From JAOUEA01 sp963821925 (lineage in GTDB: Bacteria; Actinomycetota; UBA4738; HRBIN12): 64,000 bases of DNA. A program made the translations under genes and the position numbers. The notes beneath the pieces were generated by a model that saw nothing but the letters and a program-made list of their open reading frames with translations, was not told where the DNA came from and did not search any database. Location: assembly GCA_963821925.1 (NCBI GenBank), contig CAWGFO010000001.1, forward strand, positions 496,001 to 560,000. Reading direction: 5' to 3'. How positions within the stretch are numbered: position 1 is the first letter of the stretch; every line of letters begins with the position of its first letter. Of the stretch, positions 34,419 to 43,621 are shown one piece after another.

Positions 34419-36794
34419 ATGAGCGACACGAGCACCGTCATCGAGGTCGATCCGGCCCGAGGCCTCTCGTCCGCAGACGTGGCGGCCCGCGTCGCCGAGG
34501 GTCGCACGAACGACGTCCCGGCCGCGACGACCCGGACCGTGGCCCAGATCGTCCGCGCGAACATCTTCACGCGGTTCAACGCGATCCTCGGCGCGATGTT
34601 CGCGATCATCGTGGTGGTCGGGCCCGTGCAGGACGCGCTGTTCGGGTTCGTGCTCGTCGCGAACGCGCTGATCGGCATCGTCCAGGAGCTGCGAGCCAAG
34701 CGCACCCTCGACCAGTTGACCCTGCTGACGGCCCCGAAGGCGCGGGTCGTGCGCGACGGCGAGGTGCTCGAGGTCGTGGTGGGTCGGGTCGTGCAGGACG
34801 ACGTGCTCGAGGCGCCCGCGGGGGCGCAGATCGTGGTCGACGGTGAGGTCCTCACGACGGAGGGGCTCGAGGTCGACGAATCGCTCCTGACCGGTGAGGC
34901 CGAACCGGTGATCAAGCAGCCGGGTGACGAGGTGCGGTCGGGGTCGTTCGTTGCGGCGGGCATCGGGCGGTACCGCGCGGTGAAGGTCGGCCGGGAGGCC
35001 TACGCGGCGCAGATCGCCCAGGACGCCCGCCGCTACACGGTCACTCGCTCGGAGCTCCGATCGGGGATCGACACGATCCTCACCTACGTCACGTACGCGA
35101 TCGTGCCGACCGCGGCGCTGCTCTTCTTCAGCCAGCTGCGCGCGCACGACTCGTGGCGGGAGGCCGTGTCCGGGGCGGTGGCCGGCACCGTGGCGATGGT
35201 GCCCGAGGGCCTCGTGCTGCTCACCTCGCTGGCGTTCGCGGTCGCCGTCGTCCGTCTCGCGCAGCAGCGGGTGCTCGTGCAGGAGCTGCAGGCCGTCGAG
35301 GGCCTCGCGCGGGTGGACGTGCTGTGCGTCGACAAGACCGGCACACTCACGGAAGGGAAGCTCTCGGTCGAACGTCTCGACCCCATCGAGGGTGCGGATG
35401 CGGACGTCGCCGCGCAGGCCCTGGCCTCGCTCGCCGCGCACGACGCTTCTCCGAACGCCACGATGCGCGCGATCGGGGAGCACTATCCGGACGCCCCGGC
35501 GGGCTGGCGCGTGGCCGACGCGGTCCCCTTCTCGTCGGCGCGCAAGTGGAGCGGGATCGCGTTCGAGGGCGAGGGCACATGGCTCCTCGGCGCGCCCGAC
35601 GTGCTCCTCGATGGGCGTGCGGGCCACGACGACGTGCTGGCGGCCGTCGATGCCGAGGCCGAGCAGGGTCACCGGGTGGTCCTGCTCGCCCATGCGGACG
35701 GTCTCGACGACGAGCGGCTCCCCGGAGCGCTCGCTCCGATCGCGATCGTTGTGCTGGGCGACATCCCGCGTCCCGATGCGGCCGACACGCTCCGCTACTT
35801 CGCCGAGCAGGACGTGACGGTGAAGGTGATCTCCGGCGACGATCCGCGCACCGTGGGGGCCATCGCGACGCGCCTGGGCCTGGCGGGAGCGGATCAGCCG
35901 TTCGACGCGCGCGAGCTGCCCGACGACGACCACGCGCTGGCGGAGGTGGTGGAGCGGCACTCCGTCTTCGGCCGGGTCACGCCGCAGCAGAAGCGCGCGA
36001 TGGTCAAGGCGCTCCAGGGCCTCGGGCACACGGTCGCGATGACCGGCGACGGCGTGAACGACGCGCTCGCGTTGAAGGACGCCGACATCGGCGTCGCGAT
36101 GGGCTCGGGATCCGACGCCACACGCGCGGTCGCGCAGCTCGTGCTGATGGACTCGACCTTCGACGCGCTGCCGCCGGTCGTGGCCGAGGGCCGCCGGGTT
36201 CTGGGGAACATCGAGCGCACGTCCGGCCTCTACCTCACGAAGACCGTGTACGCGATGCTGCTCTCCCTGGCGGTCGGGGTGGCCGGGTTCGTGTTCCCGT
36301 TCCTGCCGCGGCATCTGACGCTGATCGGGGCCCTCACGATCGGGATCCCGTCGTTCTTCCTGGCGCTCGCACCGAACACGGACCTGTTCCGGCCAGGATT
36401 CGTGCCGCGCGTGCTGCGGTTCGCGATCCCGGCGGGCACGCTCGCCGCGATCGCGACGTTCCTCGGCTACGCGCTGGCCCGCGAGGAGCCGGGCGTGTCG
36501 CTCCTGCAGGCGCAGACCACGGCCGTGATGGTGCTGACGTGGATCGGCTTGCTCGTGCTGTCGATCCTCGCGGCGCCCCTCACCCGGGCCCGGCTCGCGT
36601 TGATCTGGACGATGGCCGGGCTCTTCCTGCTCACGCTCAACCTGGAGATCACGAAGACCTTCTTCGCCCTCGAGCCGCCCCCGCTGATCGTGTGGCTCGC
36701 GGCGTTCGGGATCGCGGCGATCACGTGGTCGTTCGCGCGGTTGTTCGTCCCTGGGGAGTCGCCGATCGGACCGCGGGCGCCACGGCCCAGCTAG
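34419..36794 (+). CDS. ctpE: P-type cation ATPase, CtpE-like
   Basis: A 791-residue P-type ATPase. Motifs are the actuator loop VDESLLTGEAEPV (TGE), TM4 AMVPEGLVLLTS (PEG rather than CPC or PEGL metal site of heavy-metal pumps), phosphorylation site CVDKTGTLTEG and the hinge GDGVNDALALKDADIG. The TM4 motif and overall size fit the calcium-transporting CtpE group of actinobacteria; no heavy-metal-binding N-terminal domain is present. ATG 34419 is chosen; the frame is open upstream. The terminal membrane helices (EPGVSLLQAQTTAVMVLTWIGL...) are intact. Confidence 0.87.
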   Translation: MSDTSTVIEVDPARGLSSADVAARVAEGRTNDVPAATTRTVAQIVRANIFTRFNAILGAMFAIIVVVGPVQDALFGFVLVANALIGIVQELRAKRTLDQLTLLTAPKARVVRDGEVLEVVVGRVVQDDVLEAPAGAQIVVDGEVLTTEGLEVDESLLTGEAEPVIKQPGDEVRSGSFVAAGIGRYRAVKVGREAYAAQIAQDARRYTVTRSELRSGIDTILTYVTYAIVPTAALLFFSQLRAHDSWREAVSGAVAGTVAMVPEGLVLLTSLAFAVAVVRLAQQRVLVQELQAVEGLARVDVLCVDKTGTLTEGKLSVERLDPIEGADADVAAQALASLAAHDASPNATMRAIGEHYPDAPAGWRVADAVPFSSARKWSGIAFEGEGTWLLGAPDVLLDGRAGHDDVLAAVDAEAEQGHRVVLLAHADGLDDERLPGALAPIAIVVLGDIPRPDAADTLRYFAEQDVTVKVISGDDPRTVGAIATRLGLAGADQPFDARELPDDDHALAEVVERHSVFGRVTPQQKRAMVKALQGLGHTVAMTGDGVNDALALKDADIGVAMGSGSDATRAVAQLVLMDSTFDALPPVVAEGRRVLGNIERTSGLYLTKTVYAMLLSLAVGVAGFVFPFLPRHLTLIGALTIGIPSFFLALAPNTDLFRPGFVPRVLRFAIPAGTLAAIATFLGYALAREEPGVSLLQAQTTAVMVLTWIGLLVLSILAAPLTRARLALIWTMAGLFLLTLNLEITKTFFALEPPPLIVWLAAFGIAAITWSFARLFVPGESPIGPRAPRPS

Positions 36795-36809
36795 TCTGTT
36801 ACGGACTAG
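36791..36809. terminator. small hairpin over the ctpE and lepB stop codons
   Basis: CTAGTC and GACTAG around a seven-base loop, containing both convergent stop codons. Short stem, moderate support. Confidence 0.35.
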
Positions 36810-37461
36810 TTGATGCCGCCCGCCCGCCCGGGCGGCCAGATCACGAAGTCGGCCTTCCCGATCACCTGGTCGAGCGGCACGAACCCGAGACCGAACCGGG
36901 AGTCGAGCGAGTTCCCGCGGTTGTCGCCCATCACGAAGAGGGCGCCCTCCGGCACCTTCGTCTTCGGGAAGTCGTCGGTCTGTCTGCGGTGAGGTAGGGC
37001 TCGTCGATCTTGACGCCGTCGACGTAGACGTTGCCCCCCTTGGCCCATACCGTCTCGCCGGGGAGCCCGATCACCCGCTTGATGAAGTCCTCGTTGTCGG
37101 GCGGCGCCGCCCCGAGGCCCTGCACGAGCCAGTGGAAGAAGCCGCCGATCACGCCGCGGTCCGGCTGCTTCGACGGATCGGGGTCCTCGAACACGATCAC
37201 GTCGCCGCGCCGCGGATCGTGGAAGTAGTAGGGGACCTTGACCACGATCACGCGGTCGCCGGGCATCAGGGTCGGCTCCATCGAGCCCGACGGGATGAAG
37301 AACGCCTGGACCAGGAACGTCTTGATCAGGAGCGCCAGGACGAACGCCATGAGGATCAGGCCCGGCAGCTCTCCGAGGAACTGGAGGACGGGATTCCGGT
37401 GTTTGGGGGACGTCTCGGGCTCGGGAGCCTCGAGGGAATCCCGCTGGGCGGTCGTCGTCAC
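36806..37461 (-). pseudogene. lepB: signal peptidase I, frameshifted as sequenced
   Basis: Two reading frames together make one complete LepB. The first (37461 to about 36985) has a TM helix, the catalytic serine motif FIPSGSMEPTLMPGD and the lysine motif DFIKRVIGLPGE; the second (about 36985-36806) carries the box E MGDNRGNSLDSRFG. They are joined near CTCACCGCAGACAGACCGAC on the coding strand: one missing base restores ...YLTA-QTDDFPKTKVPEGALF. LepB is essential and no other general copy is in the window, so an assembly error is more likely than a real pseudogene. The GTG start overlaps the modC stop. Active-site residues are all present across the two frames. Confidence 0.85.
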
Positions 37462-38549
37462 CCGCTCAGGGTACCGGGCGCGGCCCCTTCGTCCGTAAGG
37501 AACACGGTCACCTCGACGGCCTTGAAACTGGCCCAGACGTCGCTGCCGGGGGCGAGGCCGAGGCGCGTGACCGAACCGGCGGTGATCTCGGCCGTCAACG
37601 GCGGCCGGCCGTCGATCCGGATCCGTGCTCGTTCGCCGTCGATCGCGACCTCGCCCACGCGCCCGCGCACGACGTTGCGGGGGGACCCTTCGGGCTCCTC
37701 CGCGTGGAGCGCCACGTCGATCGGCTTCAGGGTCGCGACGGCGCGCATCGCGTGCGCGACCGGCTCCTCGGGCGCCACCGTGATCGTCCCGAGGTCGGTC
37801 GTGAGCCTCGCGGCGCCATCCGGGAGGGGTTCGAGCGTGCCGACGAACAGGTTCAGGCCCACCAACTCCGCGGCGTAGGCCGACCGCGGTGCCGACCGGA
37901 TCTCCTCGGGGGTGCCGGTCTGGATCTGGCGGCCCTCCTCGAGCACCGTGACGCGGTCGGCGAGCGTCAGCGCGTCCACCGGATCGTGGACGACGAGCAC
38001 CGCCACGCCATCGAAGCCCGCGAGGATCGTCCTGAGCAGGTCGCGGATCTGGGCGCGGGCCGCGACGTCGACCCCGGCGAGCGGTTCGTCGAGGAGCAGC
38101 AGCCGGGGCGTGGTCGCCAGGGCGCGCGCGAGCGCCACCCGCCGCCGCTCACCGCCCGACAGCGTCCGTGGCTTCGCGCTCGGCTCGACGGCCGGAGCGA
38201 GATCGCGCAGCAACGCCACCGCCTGCGCCCGCGCCACCCGTGCATCGCTCCCGCGCGCCCTGGGTCCGAAGGCGACGTTCTCGAGCACGGACATCGTCGG
38301 GAAGAGCAGGTCGTCCTGGAAGCAGACGCCGACCCGTCGGCGATCGGGAGGCGTGGCCTCGACCCGGACGCCGTCGAGCTCGACGGTGCCGGCGACTTCG
38401 GGCAGGAGTCCGGCGAGCGCCTCCAGGATCGTGGTCTTGCCGGCCCCGTTGGGACCGACGATCGCCATCGTCTCCCCGTCGGCGGCCTCGAGCACGACCG
38501 CGACCTCGAACGCGCCCCGGCGCAGGGTGAGATCGGCTCGCAGACCCAC
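37458..38549 (-). CDS. modC: molybdate ABC transporter ATP-binding protein
   Basis: A 363-residue ABC ATPase. Walker A GPNGAGKTTI, signature LSGGERRRVALARALA, Walker B LLLLDEPLAGVD and the switch His in VLVVHDPVDAL. Residues beyond 230 form a TOBE-type oxyanion sensor region (GRVGEVAIDGERARIRIDGR...). It starts with GTG one base after the modB stop and overlaps lepB, so the mod genes and lepB form one message. Substrate molybdate/tungstate is inferred from modA, modB and the regulator. Confidence 0.9.
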   Translation of the reverse strand: MGLRADLTLRRGAFEVAVVLEAADGETMAIVGPNGAGKTTILEALAGLLPEVAGTVELDGVRVEATPPDRRRVGVCFQDDLLFPTMSVLENVAFGPRARGSDARVARAQAVALLRDLAPAVEPSAKPRTLSGGERRRVALARALATTPRLLLLDEPLAGVDVAARAQIRDLLRTILAGFDGVAVLVVHDPVDALTLADRVTVLEEGRQIQTGTPEEIRSAPRSAYAAELVGLNLFVGTLEPLPDGAARLTTDLGTITVAPEEPVAHAMRAVATLKPIDVALHAEEPEGSPRNVVRGRVGEVAIDGERARIRIDGRPPLTAEITAGSVTRLGLAPGSDVWASFKAVEVTVFLTDEGAAPGTLSG

Positions 38550-38550
38550 G

Positions 38551-39333
38551 TCACCGGCCGCCCGTCAGGCGGTGACGCATCGAGACGAGCACGACGATCG
38601 AGATCACCACGAGGATCAGTGAGAGGAAGATCGCCCCGCCGGGATCCGTCTGCCGAGCCTGGTAGACGGCCAGCGGCAGGGTCTGTGTCCGTCCCGCCAG
38701 GTTCCCCGCGAAGGTGATCGTCGCGCCGAACTCGCCGAGCGCCCGGGCCCAGGCGAGCACGGCCCCGGCCGCCACCTGCGGCGCCAGCATCGGCAGCACG
38801 ACCCGCCACATCGCCCGGCTCGGCCGCGCGCCGAGCGTGGCCGCGGCGAGCTCGTAACGCGGGTCGATCGAGCGCAGACCGGCTTCGGTCGCGATCACGA
38901 CGAGCGGCATCGACACGAACGTCGCGGCCACGATCGCCCCCCACGTGGTGAAGGTCAGCTGGATCCCCAGCGCCTCGTGCAGCCATCGTCCGACGACGCC
39001 GCTCCGGCCGAGCGCGAAGAGCAGCCCGAGCCCGCCCACGACCGGCGGGAGCACGAGCGGAAGGACGACGACAGCCCGCAGCACGGACCGGCCGGGGAAC
39101 GAACCTCGTGCGAGCACCCACGCGAGGGGAACGCCGAACAGGACCGAGAGCACGGTGGCGCCGACGGAGACCACCACCGAGAGCCTGAACGCGCTCCCGG
39201 CTCCGACGCCGCCGAGCGCCTCGCCCAGATCTCCCCAGGGCGCGCGGACGACGAGCGCGACGACGGGGAGCGCGACGAAGGCCGCGCCGATCGCGGCGAG
39301 GCAGACCACCGGGAGGGGGAGACGACGGCGCAT
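38551..39333 (-). CDS. modB: molybdate ABC transporter permease
   Basis: A 260-residue permease with six helices and the EAA loop ELAAATLGARPSRAMWRVVLP that contacts ModC. Other family marks are GEFGATITFAGN and LPLAVYQ near the C-terminus. ATG at 39333 chosen. It lies four bases after modA and one before modC. Confidence 0.92.
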   Translation of the reverse strand: MRRRLPLPVVCLAAIGAAFVALPVVALVVRAPWGDLGEALGGVGAGSAFRLSVVVSVGATVLSVLFGVPLAWVLARGSFPGRSVLRAVVVLPLVLPPVVGGLGLLFALGRSGVVGRWLHEALGIQLTFTTWGAIVAATFVSMPLVVIATEAGLRSIDPRYELAAATLGARPSRAMWRVVLPMLAPQVAAGAVLAWARALGEFGATITFAGNLAGRTQTLPLAVYQARQTDPGGAIFLSLILVVISIVVLVSMRHRLTGGR

Positions 39334-39337
39334 CCCC

Positions 39338-40133
39338 CTACCCTGCCGTGCCGAACCCGTACGCCTCAAGGCTCGCCTGGCCGGCGTCGCTCAGCACGTA
39401 GCTGACGAACTCGCCGGCGAGCGTGGCGTCGGGCGCACCGGAGATCACCGCGATCGGGTACGTCGCCAGCACGTTGACGTCCTCGGGGATCTCCACGGCC
39501 GTCACGTCGTTCCCCGCAGCCGACGAGACATCCGAGGTGTAGACGATCGCGGCGTCGGCCTCGCCCGCGGTGACCTTGGCGACGACGCTCGCGTTGTCCT
39601 CCTCGTTCGAGACCACGTTGGCTTCGGCCTCCGTCAGGATGCCCGCGTTCTCGAGCGCCTCGCGGGCGTAGTCCCCGACCGGCACGCCCTCGGCCGCGAG
39701 CACGAGCTGGACGCCCGGCGTCGCGAGGTCGTCGATCGAGGTGATGTTCGCCGGGTTCGTCGGGGGGCGCGATGATCACGAGCTGATTCGTCGCGAAGTC
39801 CGACCGGTCGGTGACGCCGGGGTCGTCCTGCACGGCGTCCATCCACGTGCCGCTCGCGCTCGCGAAGACGTCGGCGGTCCCCTCGCTCTGGATCTGGCCG
39901 GCCAGGCTGTCCGAGGCGCCGAAGTTGAACGTGATCGTCAGCCCGTCGTGCTGGGCCTCGAAGTCGGGGCCGATCGCGTCCTGGAGGACCGCGGTGAGCG
40001 ATGACGCGGCGAAGACGGTCAGCTGGGTCTCGGCGCCCGCCGAACCCGTGGCCGCCGTACCGCTCGAGTCGTCCGACGAACATGCGGCCCCCACGAGCGT
40101 GAGCACGAAGAACACGATGATCGGTCGCTGCAC
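39338..40133 (-). pseudogene. modA: molybdate-binding lipoprotein ModA, frameshifted as sequenced
   Basis: The N-terminal part has a lipoprotein signal (FFVLTLVGAACSSDD), then LTVFAASSLTAVLQDAI and the oxyanion-binding serines. The frame is lost after ATNQLVIIAP; the C-terminal part continues in another frame as ANITSIDDLATPGVQ to FGTAG. Reading five rather than six G (39762-39767) restores APPTNPANITSID. This is typical of a homopolymer error. GTG at 40133 follows GGGGGAGG by four bases. The protein delivers molybdate to ModB. Confidence 0.85.
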
Positions 40134-40156
40134 ATTGCCTCCCCCGTCAGACGCGG

Positions 40157-40186
40157 AGCATACCGCTTCCACGTGGCTCGCACCAA
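40157..40186 (-). promoter_or_regulatory. probable modA promoter
   Basis: On the minus strand TTGGTG (40186-40181) and TATGCT (40162-40157), spacer 18, about 24 bases before the modA GTG. A regulator (HTH-TOBE) gene is next upstream. Confidence 0.5.
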
Positions 40187-40251
40187 GGGAAAGCTGTTGA
40201 TGAGATAGAACGAACCTAGCGACGGGGAGCGACTGAGGCCACCGCGGAGGG

Positions 40252-40644
40252 TCAGTCCTCCGGGAGGTTCACCATCACGCTGGTGGCCTTCACGGTGGCG
40301 ATCGCCTCCATGCCCGGCTCGAGTTCCATCTGATCGGCGGCCTCGCGCGTGATGAACGCGAGCACGCGGTGCGGACCCGCCTGGATCTCGACGGTCGCGG
40401 CGAGCCCGTCGCGCTTCACCTCGGTGATCACGCCCGGGAACCGGTTCCGCGCGCTCCCCGCGGCGATCGGCTCCTGCCCGTGCCGCTCGGCCAGGATCCG
40501 TGCCACCTCGCCGGCCGGTACGAGCCGCTGGCCGCCCTCGGTCCGCTCGACGTGCAACGACCCGTCGCGCTCCCACCGTCGGAGGGTCTCCACGCGGACG
40601 CCGAGCATCTTGGCCGCCTCGCCGATCCGGTAGGCATCGCTCAT
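40252..40644 (-). CDS. HTH-TOBE molybdate-responsive regulator (ModE-like)
   Basis: A 130-residue two-domain protein: a MerR-like helix-turn-helix (YRIGEAAKMLGVRVETLRRWERDG, residues 5-28) and a single TOBE domain (residues 65-130, GVITEVKRDGLAATVEIQ) that binds molybdate or tungstate. It lacks the second TOBE of ModE. It is 118 bases upstream of modA, same strand, so it is the likely regulator of the mod genes. Whether it represses or activates cannot be told. Confidence 0.85.
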   Translation of the reverse strand: MSDAYRIGEAAKMLGVRVETLRRWERDGSLHVERTEGGQRLVPAGEVARILAERHGQEPIAAGSARNRFPGVITEVKRDGLAATVEIQAGPHRVLAFITREAADQMELEPGMEAIATVKATSVMVNLPED

Positions 40645-40768
40645 CGGCGCGAGCTTAGTGCGACGGGCGGAGGGTCGCCGCGGACCCCCGGTCCGGTATA
40701 GGGTTCCGCGGGGGTTCAGTCGAACCGCCCGCGGCGTATCCGCCGCGCGTTCGAGAAGGAGTGACGTC

Positions 40769-41158
40769 GTGCTCGCAGAGATCTCGTTCGGCAACATCCT
40801 CTGGGCGATCGTGGTGATCTTCTTCTTCACCATGTACCTCATGATCCTGTTCAGCGTCATCGGGGACCTGTTCCGGGACCACGAGACGTCGGGCTTCACG
40901 AAGGCGGTCTGGATCTTCTGCCTCCTGTTCTTCCCGTTCATCACGTTGCTGATCTACGTGATCGCACGGGGACCGGGGATGCAGAAGCGGGCCTTGGAGC
41001 AGCAGAAGCAGCAGGCTGCAGCGTTCAACGACTACGTGCAGTCGGTGGCGACCACGGGGTCGCCGACCGAGCAGATCGCCAAGGCGAAGGAACTCCTCGA
41101 TGCGGGCACGATCTCGCAGGAGGAGTTCGCCGCCCTGAAGGCGAAGGCGCTCAGCTAG
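40769..41158 (+). CDS. PLDc_N and SHOCT domain membrane protein
   Basis: A 129-residue protein. Two hydrophobic helices in the first 65 residues (ILWAIVVIFFFTMYLMILFS and VWIFCLLFFPFITLLIYVI), then GPGMQKRALEQQKQQ helix and a C-terminal SHOCT module (IAKAKELLDAGTISQEEFAALKAKAL). Starts at GTG with AAGGAG eight bases upstream. Function unknown; SHOCT proteins are usually membrane-anchored with a short oligomerising end. Confidence 0.8.
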   Translation: MLAEISFGNILWAIVVIFFFTMYLMILFSVIGDLFRDHETSGFTKAVWIFCLLFFPFITLLIYVIARGPGMQKRALEQQKQQAAAFNDYVQSVATTGSPTEQIAKAKELLDAGTISQEEFAALKAKALS

Positions 41159-41173
41159 TCGGACGGATCAGCG

Positions 41174-41208
41174 GAAGGGGTCGTCACCCGCTGGGTGGCG
41201 GCCCCTTC
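41174..41208. terminator. bidirectional hairpin terminator
   Basis: Arms of 16 bases, GAAGGGGTCGTCACCC (41174-41189) and GGGTGGCGGCCCCTTC (41193-41208), loop GCT, two G-U pairs, between two convergent genes. Very stable and symmetrical. Confidence 0.75.
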
Positions 41209-41220
41209 TGGCGCTGTGGG

Positions 41221-41727
41221 TCAGTCGCCCCGGCGGCTCGTGAGGTCCTCGACCGCGACCGTGATCGCGAGGATCATCGGCACGTCCTGGTCGGCCTCGA
41301 TCTCGACGCCGTACGTGTCGCGCACCCGGAACCACTTCTTCGAGATCTCGGCGACCTTTCCGTGCTCGCCTTCGATCTCGTACTCGTGGTCCACGAGGTT
41401 CCCGTGGACCTTCATGTCGTGACCGTCCTCGATCTCGACCTTGAGGTGGTCGCGAAGCCCGACGAGCCGGTGGTGGACGGTCGCGATCTTCTTGCCGCCG
41501 CGCTCGATCGCCATCGTGTCGCGGACGTGGAGCTTGCGTTCCTGGATCTTCGCGACCTCGTTCCCCTGCGCGTCCTCCAGGATGAACGTGTCGCGGATCC
41601 GCATCGCCTTGCCGTTGACCTTGAAGACCTTGTTGCCGCCGTCGTCCTCGATCCACGAGTCGTCGCCGATCGAGGCGAGCTTCTCGCGCATCTGATAGCG
41701 GGTCGTCGGTCCGGTGTGCCTGAACAT
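41221..41727 (-). CDS. LURP-one/tubby-C2-type protein
   Basis: A 168-residue beta-rich protein of the LURP-one-related family: REKLASIGDDSWIEDDGGNK then repeated strands of the type KVFKVNGKAMRIRDTFILED, GNEVAKIQERKLHVRDTMAIERGG and KKIATVHHRL. LURP-one/scramblase-like proteins form a barrel around a central helix; function in bacteria is not known. It stands alone, between the SHOCT gene and ychF. Confidence 0.8.
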   Translation of the reverse strand: MFRHTGPTTRYQMREKLASIGDDSWIEDDGGNKVFKVNGKAMRIRDTFILEDAQGNEVAKIQERKLHVRDTMAIERGGKKIATVHHRLVGLRDHLKVEIEDGHDMKVHGNLVDHEYEIEGEHGKVAEISKKWFRVRDTYGVEIEADQDVPMILAITVAVEDLTSRRGD

Positions 41728-41767
41728 GCGGGCCTCCTCGTGCCGATGCCCAGAGTGTAGGTGGGCG

Positions 41768-42748
41768 CTAGACCGCGAACCGTACGTGCAGGATGTCGCC
41801 CTCGGCGACCTCGTAGTCCTTGCCCTCGACGCGGATCTTGCCGTGGTGCTTGGCGGCGTCCATCGAGCCTTGCGCGACCAGCTCGTCGTAGCCGATCACG
41901 TCGGCGCGGATGAAGCCGCGCTCGAGGTCGGTGTGGATCACGCCGGCGGCTTCGGGTGCCTTCGCGCCGCGGCGGACCTCCCATGCGCGCGTCTCGTCGT
42001 CGCCGGTGGTGAGGAACGTGATCAGGTCGAGCGCGCGATAGGACGCATGGATCACCGTGTCGAGCCCCGGCTCCTCGACGCCGAACTCCTCGAGCAGTGC
42101 GCGCGCCTCCTCGGGGTCCATCTCGGCGGTCTCGGCTTCGATCGACGCATAGACACCCACGGCGTCATCCCTGTCGAGGTCCGCGGGCACGTGCGTGCCC
42201 TCCTCCAGGTTCGCGATCACGACCTGCGGCTTCGACGTCAGGGGCGCGATGCCCCGGAGGAACTCGACCTGTTGTGGGTCGAGCTTCGCGTCGCGCAAGG
42301 GCGTCTCGGCGTCGAGCGCGTCCTTCGCGGCCTGCAGCGCCACCGTCTCGTCGTTCGCCTTGCCCTTCGCGCGCTTGAGCGCCTTCTGGAGCGCGCTCTC
42401 GATCACCGCCAGGTCTGCGAGCAGCAGTTCGGCGCGCACGTCCGCGAGTTCGGCGGCCGGTGTCGCGTCGGGCCCGAAGCAGCGGACGACCACGGCGAGG
42501 GCGTCGACCTCTCGGAGTTTCGCGATCCCCTGCGCGCTCGAGACGCCGCCCGGCACGTCGACGAACCGGACCTGGGAGGCCACGGTCTTCTTCGATGACT
42601 CCATCTCGGTCAGCACCTCGAGGCGCGGATCGGGGACGGGCACGACCGCCACGTTGGCTTGACCGCCGTGCGAACCGGCGCGCGTCAGCGCCGTGAACAG
42701 CGTCGACTTCCCGCTGAACGGCACGCCGACGAGCCCCACGTCCTTCAT
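41768..42748 (-). CDS. ychF: YchF/Obg-like ATPase (DUF933)
   Basis: A 326-residue member of the YchF group: G-domain opening MKDVGLVGVPFSGKSTLF, switch region VDVPGGVSSAQGI, base-recognition NLEEG (the YchF NxxE variant that favours ATP), and a C-terminal TGS domain with RAWEVRRGAKAPEAAGVIHTDLERGFIRADVI. YchF binds ribosomes and is linked to stress responses. It is about 35 residues shorter than usual and its P-loop (PFSGKST) differs from PNVGKST, so it is a divergent paralogue-like form. Confidence 0.88.
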   Translation of the reverse strand: MKDVGLVGVPFSGKSTLFTALTRAGSHGGQANVAVVPVPDPRLEVLTEMESSKKTVASQVRFVDVPGGVSSAQGIAKLREVDALAVVVRCFGPDATPAAELADVRAELLLADLAVIESALQKALKRAKGKANDETVALQAAKDALDAETPLRDAKLDPQQVEFLRGIAPLTSKPQVVIANLEEGTHVPADLDRDDAVGVYASIEAETAEMDPEEARALLEEFGVEEPGLDTVIHASYRALDLITFLTTGDDETRAWEVRRGAKAPEAAGVIHTDLERGFIRADVIGYDELVAQGSMDAAKHHGKIRVEGKDYEVAEGDILHVRFAV

Positions 42749-43115
42749 GGTCGGCAGGCTAACAGGGAGGGCAGCCGGCCCGGCCGGGGACCTCCGGCTC
42801 GGGACTCGGCCGTTCGACCCGCCGATGGTCCATGGACGCATTCATCCGTTCGTCCGACAGGTACCGACGTTCGGGCACTGCGCCACGGAGCCGCCCGATG
42901 CCGATGTGGTTCAACGAGACCGGGCGGGGTGGGGCGCCGCCAGACCCGCCCCACTCCGCCGGGCTCTCTGCCGCGTCCGTCGGTCGCGGTATCAGGTGCG
43001 GTTCGGAACGATGGGTGACGACTTGCGCCGAGGGGGCGCATCGTCCGGGCGGGCGGGGAATCCGACGGCCCCGTCCGCCCGGCATCTCGTACCGGTGGAC
43101 GGCCGGCGCGAACGC
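42749..43115. other. gap upstream of ychF
   Basis: About 370 bases between the ychF start and the sodN terminator. It is GC-rich with several short inverted repeats (for example GTGGGGC/GCCCCAC near 42927-42953). No supported ORF, tRNA or named riboswitch was seen on either strand; it should contain the ychF promoter. Confidence 0.4.
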
Positions 43116-43149
43116 GATGAGGCCCGGGCCGTACGGCTCGGGCCTCATC
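43116..43149 (-). terminator. sodN terminator hairpin
   Basis: A 16-base stem (GATGAGGCCCGGGCCG with CGGCTCGGGCCTCATC, one G-U/G-T mispair) 22 bases after the sodN stop. Confidence 0.65.
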
Positions 43150-43170
43150 GATATCAGGGTGGCGAGACGA

Positions 43171-43563
43171 CTAGCTCTTGGTCTCCCAGAAGATCTTCGC
43201 GAGGTCGTCGATCGCGTCGAGCAGCTGTTGGCCCTGCGCTGGGTCCACCGACTTCTTGGCGTCGCCGGCGAGCTTCGTGGCCTTCCAGAACTTGTCGTGG
43301 AGGTCGGGGAACTTCTCCAGGTGCTCGGGCTTGAAGTAGTCGGTCCACAGCACCCAGAGGTGCTCCTTGACCATCGTCGATCGCTCTTCCTTGATCGAGA
43401 CCGCGCGGGCCCGGAAGATCGGGTCCTCGTTGCCCTGGTACTTCTCCTGACAGGCCTTGACCGACTCGGCCTCGATCCGGGCCTGGGCCGGGTCGTACAC
43501 GCCGCAGGGCAGGTCGCAGTGCGCGTGGACGGAGCGACGCGGCTTGAGGAATGCTTCCAGCAT
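43171..43563 (-). CDS. sodN: nickel superoxide dismutase
   Basis: A 130-residue precursor. The nickel hook HCDLPCGVYDP (H1, C2, C6 of the mature enzyme) follows a 14-residue leader (MLEAFLKPRRSVHA) that must be cleaved for nickel binding; the rest is the four-helix bundle (LWVLWTDYFKPEHLEKFPDL...). AAGGAGG sits seven bases before the ATG. It is divergent from the peptidase gene sodX, its normal partner. Converts superoxide to oxygen and peroxide. Confidence 0.97.
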   Translation of the reverse strand: MLEAFLKPRRSVHAHCDLPCGVYDPAQARIEAESVKACQEKYQGNEDPIFRARAVSIKEERSTMVKEHLWVLWTDYFKPEHLEKFPDLHDKFWKATKLAGDAKKSVDPAQGQQLLDAIDDLAKIFWETKS

Positions 43564-43621
43564 GGAACCGCCTCCTTCTGACGAACGTTCATCCGGAACC
43601 TATCACCGGGGTCGCAAACGG

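Noticed and set aside
36806..37461. lepB as a genuinely dead gene
   Set aside because: All catalytic residues survive in the two frames, one base fixes it, and the enzyme is normally essential.
42749..43115. tRNA or riboswitch in the gap upstream of ychF
   Set aside because: No acceptor-stem/T-loop pairing or known aptamer motif found by eye; only short GC inverted repeats.
43562..43621. Earlier sodX start at ATG 43562
   Set aside because: It would begin inside the sodN start codon with no ribosome-binding site; GTG 43622 leaves a proper divergent promoter gap.
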